A stretch of 64,000 bases of DNA, taken from contig CAUYUJ010021678.1 in assembly GCA_963575745.1 (NCBI GenBank), positions 47,501-111,500 of the forward strand. The letters run 5' to 3'. Each line of letters opens with the position of its first letter. The stretch's first letter is position 1. Below the pieces are notes generated by a model. The model saw nothing but the letters and a program-made list of their open reading frames with translations, did not search any database and was not told where the DNA came from. This stretch comes from Prorocentrum cordatum (lineage: Eukaryota > Sar > Dinophyceae > Prorocentrales > Prorocentraceae). Both the position numbers and the translations under genes were made by a program. This document shows positions 1 through 9,679 of the stretch, piece by piece.

Positions 1-262
1 ACACTCGCACGATACACGCACACACGCACACGCACACACGCACACGCACACACACACACAAACACACACACACACACACACGCACACGCACACGCACACG
101 CACACGCACACGCACACACACACACGCACACACACACGTTCGATACACGCACACACGCACACACACGCACACACACACGCACACACGCAAACACACACGC
201 ACACACGCACACACGCAAACACACACGCACGATACACGCACACACGCACACACGCACGCGCG
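1..262. repeat. CA-rich microsatellite
   Basis: Nearly pure CACACA/CACGCA dinucleotide tract running from the window edge. A short CACGATACACGC-like insert recurs about three times (near 8, 139 and 229), so it is a compound microsatellite rather than one simple run. Its left end lies outside the window. Confidence 0.95.
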
Positions 263-850
263 GTGGGCTCCACGTCCGGGGCAGGACGGAGAGGCCGCGC
301 GCTGGCCACGCACGCGGACGGGCCCGAGCAACTGCGGCCGGGAACGTCTGCTCACAGCGTGTCGCGGCGGCGGCCCTGGCAACACGCTGTGCCCGGCGAG
401 CGGATGGCGTGTGGCTCCGCTCCGCGGGGCGGGAGGCCAGAAAAGGTTCGGGGCAGCTCTAGAGGGCAAAAAATCCACTCCGATAGTAACCACCCCGACA
501 AGCGAAGCCGTTTAGCAAACGCGCCCGAAGAAGGAATCGGACAGGGCAAGGCTGCTGAAAAAAACGCCCAAGGCCGTTTACTAAACGCCAATTGTCCAGT
601 CCAGGTGGTCTTTCCTCCCTTGAAGCTCGGGGGCCGGAACATGGACAGCGCGAAGTGCCGAAGTCTGGTGGGCCCGAGCCGACGGAGCGACGCGCTGTCC
701 AAAAGCTCCCGACCGTAGCCAGGCACACGAGGACCGTGCGCTGGAACGACTAGCGGCCATGTTCGCGCCGGAAGATCTTCTCTGGGTGGAAGTATATGAT
801 ACATAGATCAATATATAAGTACACAACACATCGATAAACAATGAAACAAC
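263..850. other. No gene recognised
   Basis: GC-rich to about 770, then AT-rich. Open frames occur on both strands at once (263-718 plus; 352-804 minus), as expected from base composition, and none shows a domain or protein-like composition. Nothing functional is claimed. Confidence 0.5.
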
Positions 851-872
851 CCTTGAGGGTCCAACCAGCTCT
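851..872 (+). repeat. Left 22-nt inverted repeat
   Basis: Begins CCTTGAGGGTCCAACC and ends AGCTCT. Its reverse complement lies at 12530-12551 with a single mismatch. Followed by AT-rich subterminal sequence to about 945 that includes a TTAGCGCTAACAGCTG word. Confidence 0.7.
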
Positions 873-991
873 AACTAGGAATGTAGGTCCTGAGTAAATT
901 AGCGCTAACAGCTGTTGCTTAATTCGAGCTGACGGGCTTTTCCAACATGTGGCTATAAGTTCGCAACATCGCTCGGGCCGGGCCTGTCATA

Positions 992-1007
992 CCTCCTGTG
1001 CAGGAGG
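992..1007. repeat. CCTCCTG palindrome, copy 1
   Basis: Perfect 7-bp arms, CCTCCTG and CAGGAGG, around TG. It lies about 100 bp before the ATG at 1106. First of six copies in the first 12 kb. Confidence 0.75.
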
Positions 1008-1105
1008 GAACAAACGAAGGAGGAGGGCGCAAGAAGGGGCTCGCGCGATCCGAACCCGTTTTGATTCACTCGTGATACCGTTATTTTTTATTGTTTGTTC
1101 ATATC

Positions 1106-1432
1106 ATGACCGAGGAGCGGGTGAAGAACACGGCTTCGGTGGAGAGCATGGACAATTTGGTGCAGTCATGCCAGAAGGAGACATTGGCGATGAAAACCTC
1201 CCAATCCGACATGGACGACTTGGTCGCCAACAACATGGACCTCTTGGGCGGCGCCATTCAGCTCACCAAGCGGATTTCTGAGCCTCAAGTACGAGATGCG
1301 ATCATCAACGAGCTCGGCGTGCCCAGCGATGACGCCCACATGTATGCGAGACAGATTTCGGCTGCGCTCTCGCACGTCCTGAGGAGGTTCAGAAACGCCA
1401 CAGACGGATCGAAGTTGCACCCCGCAGTGTAG
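1106..1432 (+). CDS. Small helical protein, 108 aa, possibly the N-terminal part of the next gene
   Basis: The ATG at 1106 opens a 108-residue frame of balanced, non-repetitive composition with long predicted helices (residues such as SMDNLVQSCQKETLAMK and QVRDAIINELGVPSDDAHMY), unlike the Arg/Pro-rich shadow frames around it. No family is recognised. It ends at TAG 1430-1432. The same frame continues after the stop for seven codons into the ATG of the next ORF at 1454, so the two may be one gene interrupted by a nonsense mutation, a stop that is read through, or a real two-gene arrangement. A start further upstream at 1091 would use TTG and is less likely. Palindrome copy 1 lies just upstream. 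Moderately sure this is coding; the function is unknown. Confidence 0.5.
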   Translation: MTEERVKNTASVESMDNLVQSCQKETLAMKTSQSDMDDLVANNMDLLGGAIQLTKRISEPQVRDAIINELGVPSDDAHMYARQISAALSHVLRRFRNATDGSKLHPAV

Positions 1433-1453
1433 CAGGTCGGCTCGATTGGAAGG

Positions 1454-2890
1454 ATGGGGTCAGGCAGCGGCGGGAAGGGGAAGACGAGGGCCCCAAGCAG
1501 CTGCCCTAGGAGCAGATCCCCTGCGCGAGCTGCCAGCAACTCTGCCTCGGCCAGCGCTTCCACGACGAGCTCAGGATCGATCTACAAGGCATACGGCGTG
1601 AAACCTCCCACGGGCATCCCGCTGGGCCCAGGGAGGAAACTCTTGCAGCGACAGATCAGCGACACCATCATCGTCGGCTCGTCGCCACGAGCCGCCTGTG
1701 CTGCCGCCGACCACCCGATCATGATCAATAAGAGCAACAAGAAGAAGAACGATCAACTCGAGAACAAGAAGCTCGAGATCTTCCCCGTCGACTACGAGCG
1801 CACGCTCATGATGGGGCAGCGCGGCGCGACGACCACGGAGTACAAGATGAAGCCAGGGCCCGACGGCATGTGCACGGCCACCATCGGCGACGACAAGGAG
1901 AAGGAAACGGAGGTGCCGAATGCCATGAACGAAACGCGGCTGAAGAAAAAGCCGCCGGGCAAGGGCTTGCCGCTCAAGAGGCCCGCCGCGGCGATGGAGA
2001 CGGCGAAGAAGCCTGCAGCTGGCTTAGGGACTTGGTGCATGGAGGAGCTTCCCGACGAGGAGGATGACGACGGCGAGGGGGAGGAGGGGGAGGGGGGCCA
2101 CGAGCCCGGCGAGGTCGACGAGGAGGAGGCGGAGGAGGAGGAGCCCGTGGTGTGGCCCAAGCCCGCGGCAGCGACAGCCCCTGTGCGGAAGTACGCTGTG
2201 ATGTGGCACAAGAATTCGCAACAGAACGCCGCGAGGGAAGCTTTCGGCAACAAGCACCAGGTGTGCCCTATCGGCTGCAAGACGGACAAGTACAGCCAGG
2301 CCAGGAAGATGGAGGCAGCGGAGAAGCTCGCGAAGTTGCTGCACGACGAAAAATGCCGCTGCCTGCGCAGACCTCCGCCAACAAGAAACTTGAAATTAAA
2401 CACACGAACCAAACAAATATTCGAAAGTGGCCGGTGCCCCCTGGGCGAGGCGAGCGGTTCTCCGGCTTCAACCGAGCCGCCTGCAAGCGGAAGGGCAATG
2501 AGATCTTGGAGTCTCTGTGAGGTTTCCGCCGGAACTCTTTGGAGTAGAAGCGATGCCAGCGCCGCTCCTGCGCGGCGGTTGGCGTGGCGGACCGACTGCA
2601 AGCGGGCCCGATTCTCGGGGGGCGGCATTGATACGTGCATGTATACATACGTATGCGCATCATACAGGCGAGGCTCGGCGGCGGCGGGGCGGCGACGAGC
2701 GTCAGTCGGCGACGGCGACGGCGTCCGTTCGAGCGTCGCGCGCGCACGCACACACACGCACGCGCACGCACACACACCCACGCACACACGCACGCGCACA
2801 CACACACAAACACAAACACACACACACACACACCCACACGCACACACACATGCGCACACACGCACGCACGCGCACGCACACATTGCCTGA
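1454..2890 (+). CDS. KRPAAA-type Lys/Pro/Ala-rich protein with acidic linker
   Basis: Domains in order: a Ser/Arg-rich start (residues 1-40), a Lys-rich region, a basic patch with LPLKRPAAA around residue 178, a Glu/Asp/Gly-rich acidic stretch (about 200-235), then a compact folded-looking segment (about 243-300) with WHKNSQQNAAREAFGN and Cys residues in CPIGC. Runs of KRPAA and a short basic C-terminal module are common in dinoflagellate nuclear proteins that I recall, but no function is established. The frame stays open to 2890 only because it runs through CACA repeats; everything after about 2350 is probably not translated as written, and an alternative frame there ends at 2520. In frame with the 1106-1432 ORF across one TAG. 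Strand and coding nature are fairly secure; the 3' end is not. Confidence 0.5.
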   Translation: MGSGSGGKGKTRAPSSCPRSRSPARAASNSASASASTTSSGSIYKAYGVKPPTGIPLGPGRKLLQRQISDTIIVGSSPRAACAAADHPIMINKSNKKKNDQLENKKLEIFPVDYERTLMMGQRGATTTEYKMKPGPDGMCTATIGDDKEKETEVPNAMNETRLKKKPPGKGLPLKRPAAAMETAKKPAAGLGTWCMEELPDEEDDDGEGEEGEGGHEPGEVDEEEAEEEEPVVWPKPAAATAPVRKYAVMWHKNSQQNAAREAFGNKHQVCPIGCKTDKYSQARKMEAAEKLAKLLHDEKCRCLRRPPPTRNLKLNTRTKQIFESGRCPLGEASGSPASTEPPASGRAMRSWSLCEVSAGTLWSRSDASAAPARRLAWRTDCKRARFSGGGIDTCMYTYVCASYRRGSAAAGRRRASVGDGDGVRSSVARARTHTHAHAHTPTHTRTRTHTQTQTHTHTHPHAHTHAHTRTHAHAHIA

Positions 2891-2938
2891 TACGGACAGA
2901 CGCTATATACATATATATATATACATATATATACACAT
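2743..2938. repeat. CA/CG microsatellite and short TA tract
   Basis: CACACG and CGCACG dinucleotides from 2743 to about 2885, then a TATATACATA tract at 2906-2938. It overlaps the doubtful 3' end of the preceding ORF and explains His/Thr-rich and Cys/Val-rich shadow frames. Confidence 0.9.
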
Positions 2939-3060
2939 CAGCAAGTTGAACGATAAATCCAAGTATAATCTATTATAGTTTAATTCGGTTCAGTCCATTG
3001 TTCCATCAGCAGTTCGTTCAGTCAGGCGTTCAACGGAAGCGTTGCGACTGCGTGCCCCCC

Positions 3061-3078
3061 CCCTCCTGCACAGGAGGG
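3061..3078. repeat. CCTCCTG palindrome, copy 2
   Basis: Reads CCCTCCTGCACAGGAGGG, with perfect 8-bp arms around CA. The flanks are poly-C before and GCGCTG after. Confidence 0.85.
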
Positions 3079-3116
3079 CGCTGTAGGGATTGAGAGGGGG
3101 CCAGGGAAAGAGGGAG

Positions 3117-3211
3117 AGAGAGAGAGAGAGAAAAAAAAAAAAGAAAACAAAAAAAGAGAAAGAGATGGAGAGAGAGATGGAGAGATGGAGAGAGAGAGAG
3201 AGAGAGACAGA
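3117..3211. repeat. GA-rich microsatellite with A runs
   Basis: AGAGAG dinucleotides interrupted by an A11 run and GATGGAGAGA units. Produces Ser/Leu-rich shadow ORFs on the minus strand. Confidence 0.9.
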
Positions 3212-3430
3212 GACTCCAGACTCATCCTACTCGTAAACACAACGGGTCGAGAATCAAACGAGAGGCTTCGCGGGCGCCGGCCGCGCTCGGGGCGCTGCCT
3301 GCAGCGGCCGTGGCCCCAACATGCGCGCTCGCGGCGCTGCTGTAGGCTCTCCACAGCAAGGCGACAGCGGCAGGGCAAGGGGAGAGGGAGCGAGCAGCAC
3401 GAGCAGAGGGGGGGGAGGGGGGCGCAGGGC

Positions 3431-3458
3431 GGGGGGGGGGGGGGGGGGGGGGGGGGGG
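3431..3458. repeat. G28 homopolymer
   Basis: Twenty-eight consecutive G, followed by further G-rich runs to about 3510. The length is unreliable in any assembly and could hide a frameshift in whatever is encoded here. Confidence 0.85.
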
Positions 3459-3639
3459 AAAGGGGGGGGAGAGGGCGAGGGGGGGAGTGGGGGCGAGGAG
3501 GGGGGGGCCCCCAGGCGATGGACGTCGGCCTGCACGTGGCGCCCTTCGGAGGAGGAGGAGGAGGAGGGGGCCCGCCTGGCGGCCCTCCCGGAGGCGGCGG
3601 CGACCGCAAGCGCGGGGGCGACGCGAAGGACGAGGCCAC

Positions 3640-3930
3640 CTTGCTTTGCTCCCGAGTGAGGACGAAGAGGACCTGGAGGAAGAGCAGGGCCACAAAGGCA
3701 TGCGCAAGGCACCCTTCGGCATGAACCTGCGCCGCCCGCCGACAAGGCGCAGGCACTGCGGCGAGAACAAGTGCATAGGCGCGGGCCTTTGCTTCTCGCT
3801 GAAGTGCCAGAACTGGGGCAAAGCAGACCGCCGCCAAAGCGCCACCCTCGGGCTTCGCGAGCTGCCCAACCAGGCGCAGGGCGCGAGGAAGAAGAACAAG
3901 GGCAAGAAGAGAGCGGAGCACGGGACCTAG
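3640..3930 (+). CDS. Possible exon, Cys-containing basic peptide
   Basis: Within an open frame from 3487 the last ~95 codons have mixed composition, with an acidic stretch (SEDEEDLEEEQGHKG), then Cys residues in CGENKCIGAGLCFSLKC and a Lys-rich end before TAG at 3928. The upstream half is a translation of GGA/GCC repeats and is not credible. Palindromes 2 and 3 lie on either side at 3061 and 4014, the same arrangement as around the exon-like pieces of the gene at 8.2-11.6 kb. No family recognised. A competing plus-strand frame ends at 3724, so the frame choice is uncertain. Confidence 0.3.
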   Translation, partial: LALLPSEDEEDLEEEQGHKGMRKAPFGMNLRRPPTRRRHCGENKCIGAGLCFSLKCQNWGKADRRQSATLGLRELPNQAQGARKKNKGKKRAEHGT

Positions 3931-4013
3931 TGGGCTCGATTCGCGATCGATGGGCAGTTCCAGGCAAAATAATTTAATGGAAGCCCCCCCCCCCTCAGTG
4001 CAATCCTGTACGG

Positions 4014-4043
4014 GGGCGCCCCTCCTGCACAGGAGGGCGCCCT
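4014..4043. repeat. CCTCCTG palindrome, copy 3, extended arms
   Basis: The core CCTCCTGCACAGGAGG at 4021-4036 is extended by GGGCGCC on the left and GCGCCC on the right, with one unpaired C. Longest arms of the six copies, about 14 bp. Confidence 0.8.
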
Positions 4044-4316
4044 AGGTGGTGGCAGGCCATCGAGCAGCGCGAGGGGCGGGAGGTCGCAGAGCACGGCCGC
4101 GCCCTCGTTCCCCCACGGCCCAAACCGACGGGACCCAAGACTGGCCCATGCAGAAAACCAATCGCGCACTTCGAGGTTGACACGCATACCACGCGCTTCC
4201 CCGGCGACTTCGGCCCCCCGTCCTTCCCGAAGAGCCCGCCAACAATCCCTTCGCCAGCGCTGAAGCCTCGCACGCCAGCAAAACCACCACCCACGAGCGC
4301 CCTATTGAATCGCGCA

Positions 4317-5716
4317 ATGGAGGGCCACAACCCCGCGCCACCCGCGGGCGATCCATTGCTGGAAGTCCTAAGGCGAGCAGCAGAGACACCGCCCATTACG
4401 GCGCAGCAGGTGGCGCAGGAGGCGGCGCAGCAGCTGCAGAACACAGCGAGGCCGCGGCCGATGATCGCGATGCAACAGGCGCCTCCTTGGCATCCGTTCC
4501 CGCACGCATGGGTGCCACAAGCAGGGTTGCAGCCGATCCCTTGGAACGCGCAGGCGCCGCCGCCCCCGCCGCCGCCGACGGGCGAGAGGACCGCGGATCC
4601 ACCGCGCCACGCGGCAGCGAAAACGCCGCGCACTTCCCCTCCGCAGCCGAAAACAGCAGCAGGCCCAGCAGACCCAGCAGCCGCAGCAGGCCCAGAAGCA
4701 GGCCCAGCAGACCCAGCAGCCGCAGCGGGCCCAGCAGCAAACCCAGCAGCAGGCCCAGCAGCCGCAGCAGGCCCAGCAGCCGCAGCAGCAGCCGCAACAG
4801 GCCCAGCAGCCGCAGCAGACCCGTACCAGCGGGTTCCACCGCGCGCAGGAGGCTGGGGGGGGGGGGGGGGGGCGACGAGGACGACGACCAGGAGGAGGGC
4901 GATCAGAAAGAAGAGCGCGCCCCCGTCTCGCCCGTCTCGCCTGCCAGCGAGACCGCGGCTGTTGGGCGAGACGGCAGCCGACCGCTGTTGGCAGTGAAAC
5001 GCGAGGGCGGCCTTGACGACGACGGCGACTCGGAGTGCGAGATCGTCTCCATGCAGGTCCCAAACATGCAGGCGCACAGGCATGCAATGAAACGCGAAGA
5101 CGGGGGCTCCTCGGGCAGCGCCGCGGGCGTGGCCCCGCCTGTCGAGCCCGCCCCAGAAGTGGCCGCGCCCGCAGGCGCCGCCGCCGCAGCAGCCCGCGAA
5201 GGGGCCGCGGCCCACGAAGGGGCCGCGGCCGCGCCAGCCGAGGATGGGGCCGCGGCCGCGGGCGCCGCCGCCGCCGCACCAGAGCCGCCCGGACAGGCGC
5301 CCACGGCGGAGCAGAAGAAGCCGCCCAAGCCCCCCTTCTGGTCCCGCCGGAAGGCGGCGCCAGCCGCCGCGCGGGCACGGCAGAAAGCTCAGCGCGCAGC
5401 GGCAGCTCCGAAGGGCGGGAGCAACGGCAGCCCAGAGCCAGCCGAGCCAGCAGCCCCTGCCGCCGAGCCAGAACCACTTGCCGCCGGGCCAGCAGCCCCT
5501 GCCGTGGAGGAAGAGAACAAAGAGAAGGAGACGAAAGACGCGAAACGCAAGGCCGAAGACAACGCCGACGAGGAGTCAGGCCAGGAGAAGCAGAAGCCTG
5601 ACGACGAGGGCCCCAGCAGCGGCGGGGGCGCCCCCACGGCAGCGGCGACGGCTCCCAGGATAAATCCTCGCGGCAGTGGGAACGCGCCCAGTGAGATGGC
5701 CTCTCCATGGCCATAG
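4317..5716 (+). CDS. Low-complexity nuclear-type protein, reading frame split at an 18-G run
   Basis: The ATG at 4317 opens MEGHNPAPPAGDPLLEVL, a plausible N-terminus with a short helix (QQVAQEAAQQLQ), then Pro-rich and Ala-Gly-Pro or Gln-rich repeats (4640-4830) built on CAGCAGCCG. This frame degenerates after a G18 run at 4855-4872. A second frame, open from before the run, continues with an acidic DEDDDQEEGDQKEER stretch, VKREGGLDDDGDSECEIVSM, Ala-rich repeats, then a charged tail (NKEKETKDAKRKAEDNADEE) to TAG at 5714-5716. I infer one protein of about 460 residues whose frame is broken at the G run, by a true indel or a miscounted homopolymer. No domain recognised; the composition suggests a nuclear or RNA-associated disordered protein. 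Use of the Gln-rich third frame in the repeat region cannot be excluded. Confidence 0.5.
4855..4872. repeat. G18 homopolymer at a frame switch
   Basis: Eighteen G between CT and CGACGAGG. The credible upstream and downstream frames of the surrounding gene differ by one phase across this run. Confidence 0.85.
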
Positions 5717-6356
5717 GAGAAGACAGCTCCCCCAGTCGCAGCGCGCCCTGCGAAGAGCCCGGCGCGCCGCGCAGAGACCGAGCGCGGCGGCCGCGCGCCG
5801 CCCCTTCCTGGACAAAATCATCATCGCCATCATCACATCCGCCTGCTGCGCACATCGAGGGGATGAGGAGGGAGGCGTGGCCCTTGGCCAACCCAACGGG
5901 CAACCATCAGGACATTCATGCCAATCTTGGGGCCCATTGGAGCCGCGGGACCTGAGGGGGCCGTCTTGGAACCAGCAGGGCAGCGATGCCCATCTGGAAC
6001 CTGCAGGGGGCCATTTTGGAGCCTATTGGTGTCTGGCGGGCCCCTGATCCCAAAATCTAGATTCTCAAACAAAAAATCGCGAGCCGATTTGTTCGCAAAA
6101 ATGCGTTCGCATTTTGGATTCTTCATCAATGCGATGTTTTCGAATGTGCTTATCGAAAAGTTTGTTCGAACAAACTGGTTGAGTTCGAAAAATGTTCTTT
6201 CCGACTCGGTTCGTGTCGTTATGCCGTCATTACCGACCCCGTTCAATGTCGCATCAGCTCCCAATGGATATATGTGGACACGCTCTCGCAACGCATCCGA
6301 GCTCAGAACAATGTAGCAGCGCGGTTGTTATGCATGCATATATGTGTGTATATTTA

Positions 6357-6362
<6 letters not shown>
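5717..6362. other. No gene recognised
   Basis: GC-rich to 6050. From 6050 to 6220 it is AT-richer with recurring TTCGAA/TTCGCA words (for example GTTTGTTCGAACAAAC near 6165), resembling the TTCGAA-rich stretch at 60.25-60.48 kb. No protein-like frame. Confidence 0.5.

Positions 6363-6402
<40 letters not shown>
6363..6402. repeat. (AT)n microsatellite
   Basis: About 20 perfect AT dinucleotides. Followed at 6410-6445 by a CGCGCGCTTCGCGCGAG hairpin-like word that recurs near 34290. Confidence 0.95.
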
Positions 6403-6407
<5 letters not shown>

Positions 6408-6483
6408 CTAGAACCACGCGCGCGCTTCGCGCGAGCTTAGGTTCTGTCGAGTCACAGACCCAGGAATCGTTGTGAGAAGAAAT

Positions 6484-7420
6484 TGGTGACGCGAAGCGTC
6501 GTGGGGGCGTCCTTGGACGTCTGGGGTCTCCTGGGGCCTCTTGAGGGGCCTCCTGGGGGCCTCCTGGCGGCCTCTTGGGGCGGAAGGCTCGAGCTTGCGG
6601 TTCGTGGTCCCCCTCTGGGCCCCCTCTTGGGCCCGTCTTGGGGCCCTCTTGGGCCATCTTGGGCGCCTCTTGGGCCGTCTTGGGGCCCTCTTGGGCTGTC
6701 CTGGGGCCCTCTTGGAAGCTTCTTGGGCCGTCTTGGGGCGGTCTTGGGCGCCTCTTGGGCCGTCCTGTAACGTCGGAAAGCCCAAAAGGCGACTTTGTTG
6801 AAAATGTACGTTTTACGAAGGGAATGGGCCAATTGTTGCGTCTAGGGGCCCTCTTGGGACGCATGTTGGAGGCTTCTTGGGGCGTCTTGGGGGCGTCCTT
6901 GGACGTCTGGGGTCTCCTGGGGCCTCTTGAGGGGCCTCCTGGGGGCCTCCTGGCGGCCTCTTGGGGCGGAAGGCTCGAGCTTGCGGTTCGTGGTCCCCCT
7001 CTGGGCCCCCTCTTGGGCCCGTCTTGGGGCCCTCTTGGGCCATCTTGGGCGCCTCTTGGGCCGTCTTGGGGCCCTCTTGGGCTGTCCTGGGGCCCTCTTG
7101 GAAGCTTCTTGGGCCGTCTTGGGGCGGTCTTGGGCGTCTCTTGGGCCGTCTGTAACGTCGGAAAGCCCAAAAGAGAACTTTGTTAAAAATGTACGTTTTA
7201 CGAAAGGAATGGGCCAACTTTTGCGTTTAGGGGCCCTCTTGCGACGCATGTTGGAGGCTTCTTGGGGCCTCTTGGGGGCGTCCTTGGACGTCTGGAGGCC
7301 ATCTTCAGCATCTCGGAGCCCTCTTGGAGGCCTCTTGGAAGTTTCTTGGGCCGTCTTGGGCGTTCCTGGGGCCGTCTTGTCTGACCGGGGAGGCCTCCGG
7401 CAAGCCCCGACGAACCTCCA
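6484..7420. repeat. 386-bp tandem repeat, CTTGGGCCGT family, about 2.3 copies
   Basis: The word GGGGGCGTCCTTGGACGTCT starts at 6503, 6889 and about 7274, giving a 385-386 bp period. Each unit is a run of CTTGGGCCGTCTTGGGG-like 11- to 18-mers plus a non-repetitive joint (6768-6840 and 7154-7226) with CGTCGGAAAGCCCAAAAG and GTACGTTTTACGAA. Open frames on both strands (Gly-Pro-Ser-Trp-Leu or Arg-Pro-Lys-Asp runs) arise from the repeat. Same family as the blocks at 22.05, 24.76, 30.79, 32.46 and 59.15 kb. Confidence 0.9.
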
Positions 7421-7865
7421 GAGCCCCCGGTCCCCACATTTGTGGTCGTGGTCCCGGCCCCGGGCCCCCAGACCAGGTGCGCCGTTATATGTATATAAAT
7501 AAATAAATATCATAGGTGTAAGGTGCACGCAGATGCGTCATGCGTAAGCATATATTACCACGCAAACATACTACGCACGCCCATCTTCATCTGCGCACAC
7601 ACGCCGCGCACGTGCCCATAGCGCGACGCGCGCGACGCGCGCGCGCGACATGCGTAGGCGTCGGCGTCGGCGGCGGCGCGCGCTCAGGCGGGCGAGGCTA
7701 TATCGCGCGCGCGTAGCGTGTGCTTCAAATGCCGCCGCGATATCATTGCCTTTGCAGTTGCAGTCAGCGGGCCATCCAACCGCCAAGCGGGCGGCGCTGG
7801 TGCCATTCGGTGCTCGCGGCGCAAATTCCATCCACCGCCCATGACATATATTGCGCTGCGAAGCA
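7421..7865. other. No gene recognised
   Basis: Contains CGCGCGACGCGCGCGCGCGAC (7621-7650) and GGCGTCGGCG runs. Long Arg-rich frames on the plus strand and Ala/Arg-rich frames on the minus strand are compositional. Confidence 0.5.
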
Positions 7866-8036
7866 GTGCCTTGCACGCGCGCTGCACTCGCGGAGCTTTG
7901 TCGCGCGACGGCGCAACCGCGCGCCGAACGGCGAGTTCGCCGCAATCGCTTGGTAGAAAATGCAAAAACAAAACAAACATACAACAAACAAGCACCACCA
8001 GCGGCGGCGGCGTCTGCCCCCCTGCACAGGAGGGCG
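7866..8036 (+). repeat. Introner-like element, copy A
   Basis: Shares its order of words with 9540-9679: a TTGCACGCGCGCTGCA-type start, then CGCGGAGCTTTGTCGCGCG, then GAACGGCGAGTTCGCC, a variable spacer, CGTCTGCCC and finally the CCTCCTG palindrome. Both copies lie in stretches that interrupt the exon-like pieces of the transposase-like gene. Introns that spread as elements (introners) are known in dinoflagellates; assigning this element to that class is inference. Confidence 0.5.
8017..8034. repeat. CCTCCTG palindrome, copy 4
   Basis: Reads CCCCCCTGCACAGGAGGG: one mismatch in the left arm relative to copy 2. Confidence 0.75.
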
Positions 8037-9430
8037 GGGGGAGGGATGAGGGAGGGAGGAGGGGGGGGGGGGCAGCGAGCAGGAGAAGCAATTGCATGCC
8101 TGTAGCGATCCAGAACCGCGGGCATGTCTCCTGGCATTTGCAGCTTCTTTCGGCTCATAGGTTCATTGTTTTGGATCGTTGGTATCTATTGATCTCGATG
8201 CGCTGCTTGTCCGCGGTCAACGATGCGCCTTCTGATTCTCATGTCGCATTTGTCTTTCTGCGCGCCGGCGGCGGGGATCGCCGCCTTCGTCATCTGCGCC
8301 CCGGAGAAGAAAGCGAAAGCGAAGCCCGAGGAGGCCCTTGACGACGGAGCGCTCAATCGGATGCTATCGAGTTTGCGACGCCAGTCCAGCGACAAGCCTC
8401 GGACGAGGAGAAGAAGGCCGCCGAGGAGTGCCGGGGCGCATGGTCAGGTCTCGTCAACCACGAGGATAAGAAGCGCTTCTTGAAGATGCGGGAAGATGAC
8501 GGTCGAGGCAAGCCAGCTGATTCTTTGAAATTCGCAGTGCGTTTCGAGCAAGAGTGTGGGCATGTTCGATAAGATGAGTATTCAAGCAGGGGCAAGCATC
8601 TCATCCCAGCGCAGATCCTGAAGTGCAAGGGCTACTCCATTTCCGATTTTGCATCCCGATCTGGCGCCGTCAAGTACGCAGTTGATTTGCACGAAGAGAG
8701 CGCGAGAGAATTCATTCAATGCCAAGGACGAGCACAAACCCGCGATTCACGCTACGAAGAACGGATGTGAAGAACGGCGCGGAGCTCTTCAAGGCATGCG
8801 ACTCCATGGGCGCACCGCCGGGGCTACCAGCCGCAGCTTCCGACGGGAAAGCGCAGGTCAAGAACGAGCGCCCGCGCATTCCCGAGATCGAGGATGCCGC
8901 GGAGACCCTCGAGACCGCAAAGGGGGGGGAATTACCTTCGACCCTCTCCTCCCTTCTCCGCTTCTCCCCCCCCTGTCCGCCCCTTTATTTCCCCCCCTCC
9001 GCCCCCCCCCCATCGCCCCTCTCCTCTTTTCAGTCGGCGAGGACTGAATTGGCTCAGCTGCAGAAGATCCAGACGAATCTGCGCGAGTGCAAGAGCCAGT
9101 TTTCGGCGAAGAGCAAGGCGGCTAAGGAGGATGACAAGGGGAAGCTGCAGTCGGAGTGCGCGAAGGAGATCGATGGCAGCATCAATGTTCCGGGCAACTT
9201 CTCTGACGAGCGCCGCTGCCACACGCGCGTGGCCGAGGGGGCGCAGACCATGGATGCGAAAGATTTGGCCCCTCTCCAGAAGAAGCCCCCGAGGCGAAGG
9301 AGATGCTCGAGCACCACCTTACAAGGTCGAAGGCCTGCAGGCGCAAGTACTCCGAGCTGCTCGAGCACGCGCGAGGCCCAGGCAAGGGCCGCGGCGCCGC
9401 GGGCGCGCGCGGGCAAGGCGAGCGAGGGCC

Positions 9431-9490
9431 GGGAGGAGGAGGAGGAGGAGGCGGACGACGACGACGACGGCGAGGGGGGGGGGGGGGGGG
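9431..9490. repeat. GGA/GAC and G-rich low-complexity stretch
   Basis: GAGGAGGAGGAGG then GACGACGACGACGG and a G12 run, inside the pseudogene region. It probably belongs to an interruption rather than to the conserved protein. Confidence 0.7.
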
Positions 9491-9539
9491 AACAGCAGAA
9501 CGACGAGAAGAGACAGCGCATGCGAGTGAAGGCTTGCAG

Positions 9540-9679
9540 TGCACGCATGCGTGCTGCATGCGCTCGTGGAGTTTTCTCGCGCAGCTTCTTGCCGCCCCGA
9601 ACGGCGAGTTCGCCGGCGCCGTGCCCCGTGGAAAAATCTCCCTTCCCCGACATCGTCTGCCCTCCTGCGCAGGAGGGCG
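9540..9679 (+). repeat. Introner-like element, copy B
   Basis: Second copy of the element at 7866-8036: GTGCACGCATGCGTGCTGCA, CGTGGAGTTTTCTCGCGC, GAACGGCGAGTTCGCC, spacer, TCGTCTGCC, palindrome. It interrupts the transposase-like gene between its N-terminal helices and the LTTNALTCNKAQ block. Confidence 0.5.
9660..9677. repeat. CCTCCTG palindrome, copy 5
   Basis: Reads CCCTCCTGCGCAGGAGGG, a perfect 18-bp palindrome with no loop. Confidence 0.85.

Noticed and set aside
6358-7528. Overlapping Gly-Pro-Ser-Trp-Leu and Arg-Pro-Lys ORFs on both strands
   Set aside because: They translate the 386-bp tandem repeat; the same happens at 22, 25, 31, 32 and 59 kb.
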